A stretch of DNA of 18,312 bases from an uncultured Eubacteriales bacterium. GTDB taxonomy: Bacteria; Bacillota; Clostridia; Christensenellales; Christensenellaceae. Numbering within the stretch: position 1 is the stretch's first letter; the number at the start of each line of letters is the position of its first letter. The notes under the pieces are model-generated. The model was not told where the DNA came from. It saw only the letters and a program-made list of their open reading frames with translations, and made no database searches. Positions 16,344 through 18,312 of the stretch are shown here, one piece after another. The stretch covers positions 1-18,312 of the forward strand of contig CACZNR010000092.1 of NCBI GenBank assembly GCA_902782475.1, given 5' to 3'. Both the position numbers and the translations under genes were made by a program.

Positions 16344-16400
16344 ATTGTGCGTAAAAATATCAGAAAATATGTAAAATTTCCCTTTAGAATACGGATTTTC

Positions 16401-16429
16401 TTGCCATGGAAACCCTCCTAGTGTAAAAT
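16401..16429 (+). promoter_or_regulatory. Sigma-A promoter of typA
   Basis: -35 TTGCCA (16401-16406), 17-bp spacer, TG-extended -10 TAAAAT (16424-16429). The start of transcription falls near 16436, leaving a short leader with AAAGGA. Confidence 0.8.
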
Positions 16430-16464
16430 TACTTTTTGGATTTTTAATAAAGGATGTGGAATAT

Positions 16465-18303
16465 TTGAAAAGAGAAGATTTAAGAAATGTTGCAATCATA
16501 GCTCATGTAGACCATGGTAAGACTACCCTCGTTGATGAGATGCTGAAGCAGGGTGGTGTATTCAGGGAAAACCAGGTCGTTGAAAAAAGAGTCATGGACA
16601 ACAATGATATCGAAAGGGAAAGAGGCATCACGATACTTGCCAAGAATACCTCTGCAACATATAACGGTGTAAAGATCAATATAGTTGATACTCCAGGACA
16701 TGCCGATTTCGGCGGTGAAGTTGAACGTGTCCTTAAAATGGTAAATGGAGTCCTTCTTCTCGTAGATGCATTTGAAGGTCCGATGCCACAGACAAGATTC
16801 GTTCTTCAGAAGGCACTGGAACTTAATCATAAGATAATAATAGTAGTAAACAAGGTGGACCGTCCGGATTCAAGACCTGAAGAAGTTACAGACGAAGTCC
16901 TTGAGCTCCTTCTTGAACTTGACGCTTCTGAAGAACAGCTGGACAGCCCTGTTATCTACTGCTCAGGCCGTGCAGGAACAGCAAGCACTGATCCTAATGT
17001 ACAGGGTGAGAACCTCAAGCCTCTGTTCGATGCCATCTTAAATCACATAGATCCTCCGGAGGGAGATCCTGAAGCACCTCTTCAGGTACTTGTATCTTCG
17101 ATCGAATATAACGATTACGTTGGACGTATCGCTGTAGGAAGGATAGAGAATGGCGTCATTGAGAAGGGACAGGAAGTCGTACTCTGCGACTACCACGATC
17201 CTGACCTCAATGTAAGGTCAAAGATCAATACCATCTATCTGTTTGATGGTCTTAAAAGAGAACCGACGGATAAGGCTTCAGCAGGCGATATAGTATGCTT
17301 CTCAGGTCTGACTGATGTAAATATCGGAAATACTGTCTGCTCCCCGCTTAAGGTCGAGCCTATTCCTTTCGTAAAGATATCCGAACCTACAGTTGAGATG
17401 ACATTCTCTGTCAATAACAGTCCTTTCGCCGGAAGGGAAGGAACATACGTAACTTCAAGACATCTGAGAGACAGGCTTTATAGCGAGCTGAAGAAGGACG
17501 TATCTCTCAGAGTGGAAGATACTGCTTCTCCTGATTCCTTCAGGGTCCTCGGCAGAGGTGAGATGCATCTTTCCATCCTCATTGAGAACATGAGACGTGA
17601 AGGATATGAATTACAGGTCAGCGCTCCTAAGGTACTTTTCAAGGATATCAATGGTGAGAGACACGAGCCTATGGAAAGGCTTGTAGTCGATGTACCTCAG
17701 GACTGCATGGGTGCCGTGATCGAAAAGCTCGGACAGAGAAAGGCAGAGATGCTTCAGATGCATCACCTTGGAGAGAGGATGAGGATAGAGTTCCTTATAC
17801 CATCCCGCGGACTGTTCGGTTATTCAAACGACTTCCTCACTGATACAAAGGGAGAAGGTATAATGAGCACCATATTCGAGGGCTATGCACCTTACAAGGG
17901 ACCGATCGCCAAGAGAAATGTAGGTTCGCTCATAGCTCATGAGACCGGCGAGGCTGTAACATACGGACTGTATAATGCTCAGGAAAGAGGTACTCTCTTC
18001 ATTACACCTGGAACACAGGTATATGCAGGCATGATAGTCGGAAGCAATCCAAAAGGAGAAGATCTTGTTGTAAATGTATGCAAGAAGAAACATGTTACCA
18101 ACATGCGTGCTGCAGGAAGTGATGAGGCTTTGAGGCTTACACCTCCTAGGATCTTCAGCCTTGAAGAATGTCTGGAATTCATATCAGATGATGAGCTTGT
18201 AGAGGTCACACCTAAGAGCCTGAGACTGAGAAAACAGATCCTTGACCATACGCTGAGGTTAAGAGCACAGTTCAACAAAAAGAATCAGGAAAACAATCTA
18301 TAA
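16465..18303 (+). CDS. typA: Ribosome-associated translational GTPase TypA/BipA
   Basis: Translational GTPase of 612 residues. G1 is AHVDHGKT (13-20), G2 RERGITI (51-57), G3 DTPGH (75-79), G4 NKVD (129-132) and G5 near SGRAG (167-171). EF-G-like domains III and V follow (EPTVEMTFSVNNSPFAGREG, MERLVVDVPQD), then the BipA-specific C-terminal domain with GLFGY and NMRAAGSDEA. It binds 70S ribosomes and acts in ribosome assembly and stress or cold adaptation. The frame also allows GTG at 16456, but AAAGGA ends next to that codon and lies 10 nt before the TTG at 16465. Starting at TTG gives MKREDLRN, the usual N-terminus of this family, so I use TTG. It ends 9 bp before the window edge. Confidence 0.95.
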   Translation: MKREDLRNVAIIAHVDHGKTTLVDEMLKQGGVFRENQVVEKRVMDNNDIERERGITILAKNTSATYNGVKINIVDTPGHADFGGEVERVLKMVNGVLLLVDAFEGPMPQTRFVLQKALELNHKIIIVVNKVDRPDSRPEEVTDEVLELLLELDASEEQLDSPVIYCSGRAGTASTDPNVQGENLKPLFDAILNHIDPPEGDPEAPLQVLVSSIEYNDYVGRIAVGRIENGVIEKGQEVVLCDYHDPDLNVRSKINTIYLFDGLKREPTDKASAGDIVCFSGLTDVNIGNTVCSPLKVEPIPFVKISEPTVEMTFSVNNSPFAGREGTYVTSRHLRDRLYSELKKDVSLRVEDTASPDSFRVLGRGEMHLSILIENMRREGYELQVSAPKVLFKDINGERHEPMERLVVDVPQDCMGAVIEKLGQRKAEMLQMHHLGERMRIEFLIPSRGLFGYSNDFLTDTKGEGIMSTIFEGYAPYKGPIAKRNVGSLIAHETGEAVTYGLYNAQERGTLFITPGTQVYAGMIVGSNPKGEDLVVNVCKKKHVTNMRAAGSDEALRLTPPRIFSLEECLEFISDDELVEVTPKSLRLRKQILDHTLRLRAQFNKKNQENNL

Positions 18304-18312
18304 TATTATGAA

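Noticed and set aside
1..18312. CRISPR array, tRNA, insertion sequence or prophage
   Set aside because: No regularly spaced repeats, no cloverleaf-like sequence, no transposase or integrase motif in any frame.

Overview
The window looks like chromosomal core DNA of an anaerobic low-to-mid GC Bacillota, most likely a clostridium of the Lachnospiraceae type. The grounds are consensus sigma-A promoters with TGnTATAAT extensions, AGGAGG-type ribosome sites, heavy use of AGA/AGG and ATA codons, a T-box riboswitch, a WalJ-RlmH gene pair and a DivIVA-type coiled coil. The taxon is inferred from style, not from a marker gene. No phage, insertion sequence, CRISPR array, tRNA or rRNA is visible.

Left part (1-7742, all minus strand). 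An MFS transporter gene lies upstream of glnS-gltX-yfcE. These three genes overlap by ATGA and form a translationally coupled unit with an extended -10 promoter and a terminator. Downstream lies a large gene with its own promoter and a T-box leader. Its product fuses an XRE helix-turn-helix and a cupin to a complete acyl-CoA/acetyl-CoA synthetase. A T-box reads uncharged tRNA, so this acyl-CoA ligase appears to be under amino-acid control, and the best reading of the specifier is GUA (valine). A possible rationale is activation of a branched-chain acid such as isobutyrate for reductive carboxylation to the valine precursor. That part is inference.

Middle (7743-12110). A plus-strand PAP2 membrane phosphatase with a consensus promoter converges on a minus-strand operon of walJ (YycJ), rlmH and a 618-residue protein. 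The first two-thirds of that protein is an MFS transporter, and its last third is a cytoplasmic DivIVA-like coiled coil. This fusion is one of the two most unusual items here; the other is the T-box-controlled ligase.

Right part (12111-18312). A stand-alone acyl carrier protein and an HSL-type alpha/beta hydrolase lie on the minus strand. They are followed by a plus-strand two-repeat DUF1508 protein and a minus-strand tandem GNAT-like protein, with a shared bidirectional terminator between those two. Last come divergent genes for a DUF4349 lipoprotein and the ribosomal GTPase TypA/BipA. The lipoprotein promoter matches an ECF sigma factor site, while typA has a housekeeping promoter and probably starts at TTG.

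The reading is based on motif recognition and manual folding of RNA elements. No homology search was possible.
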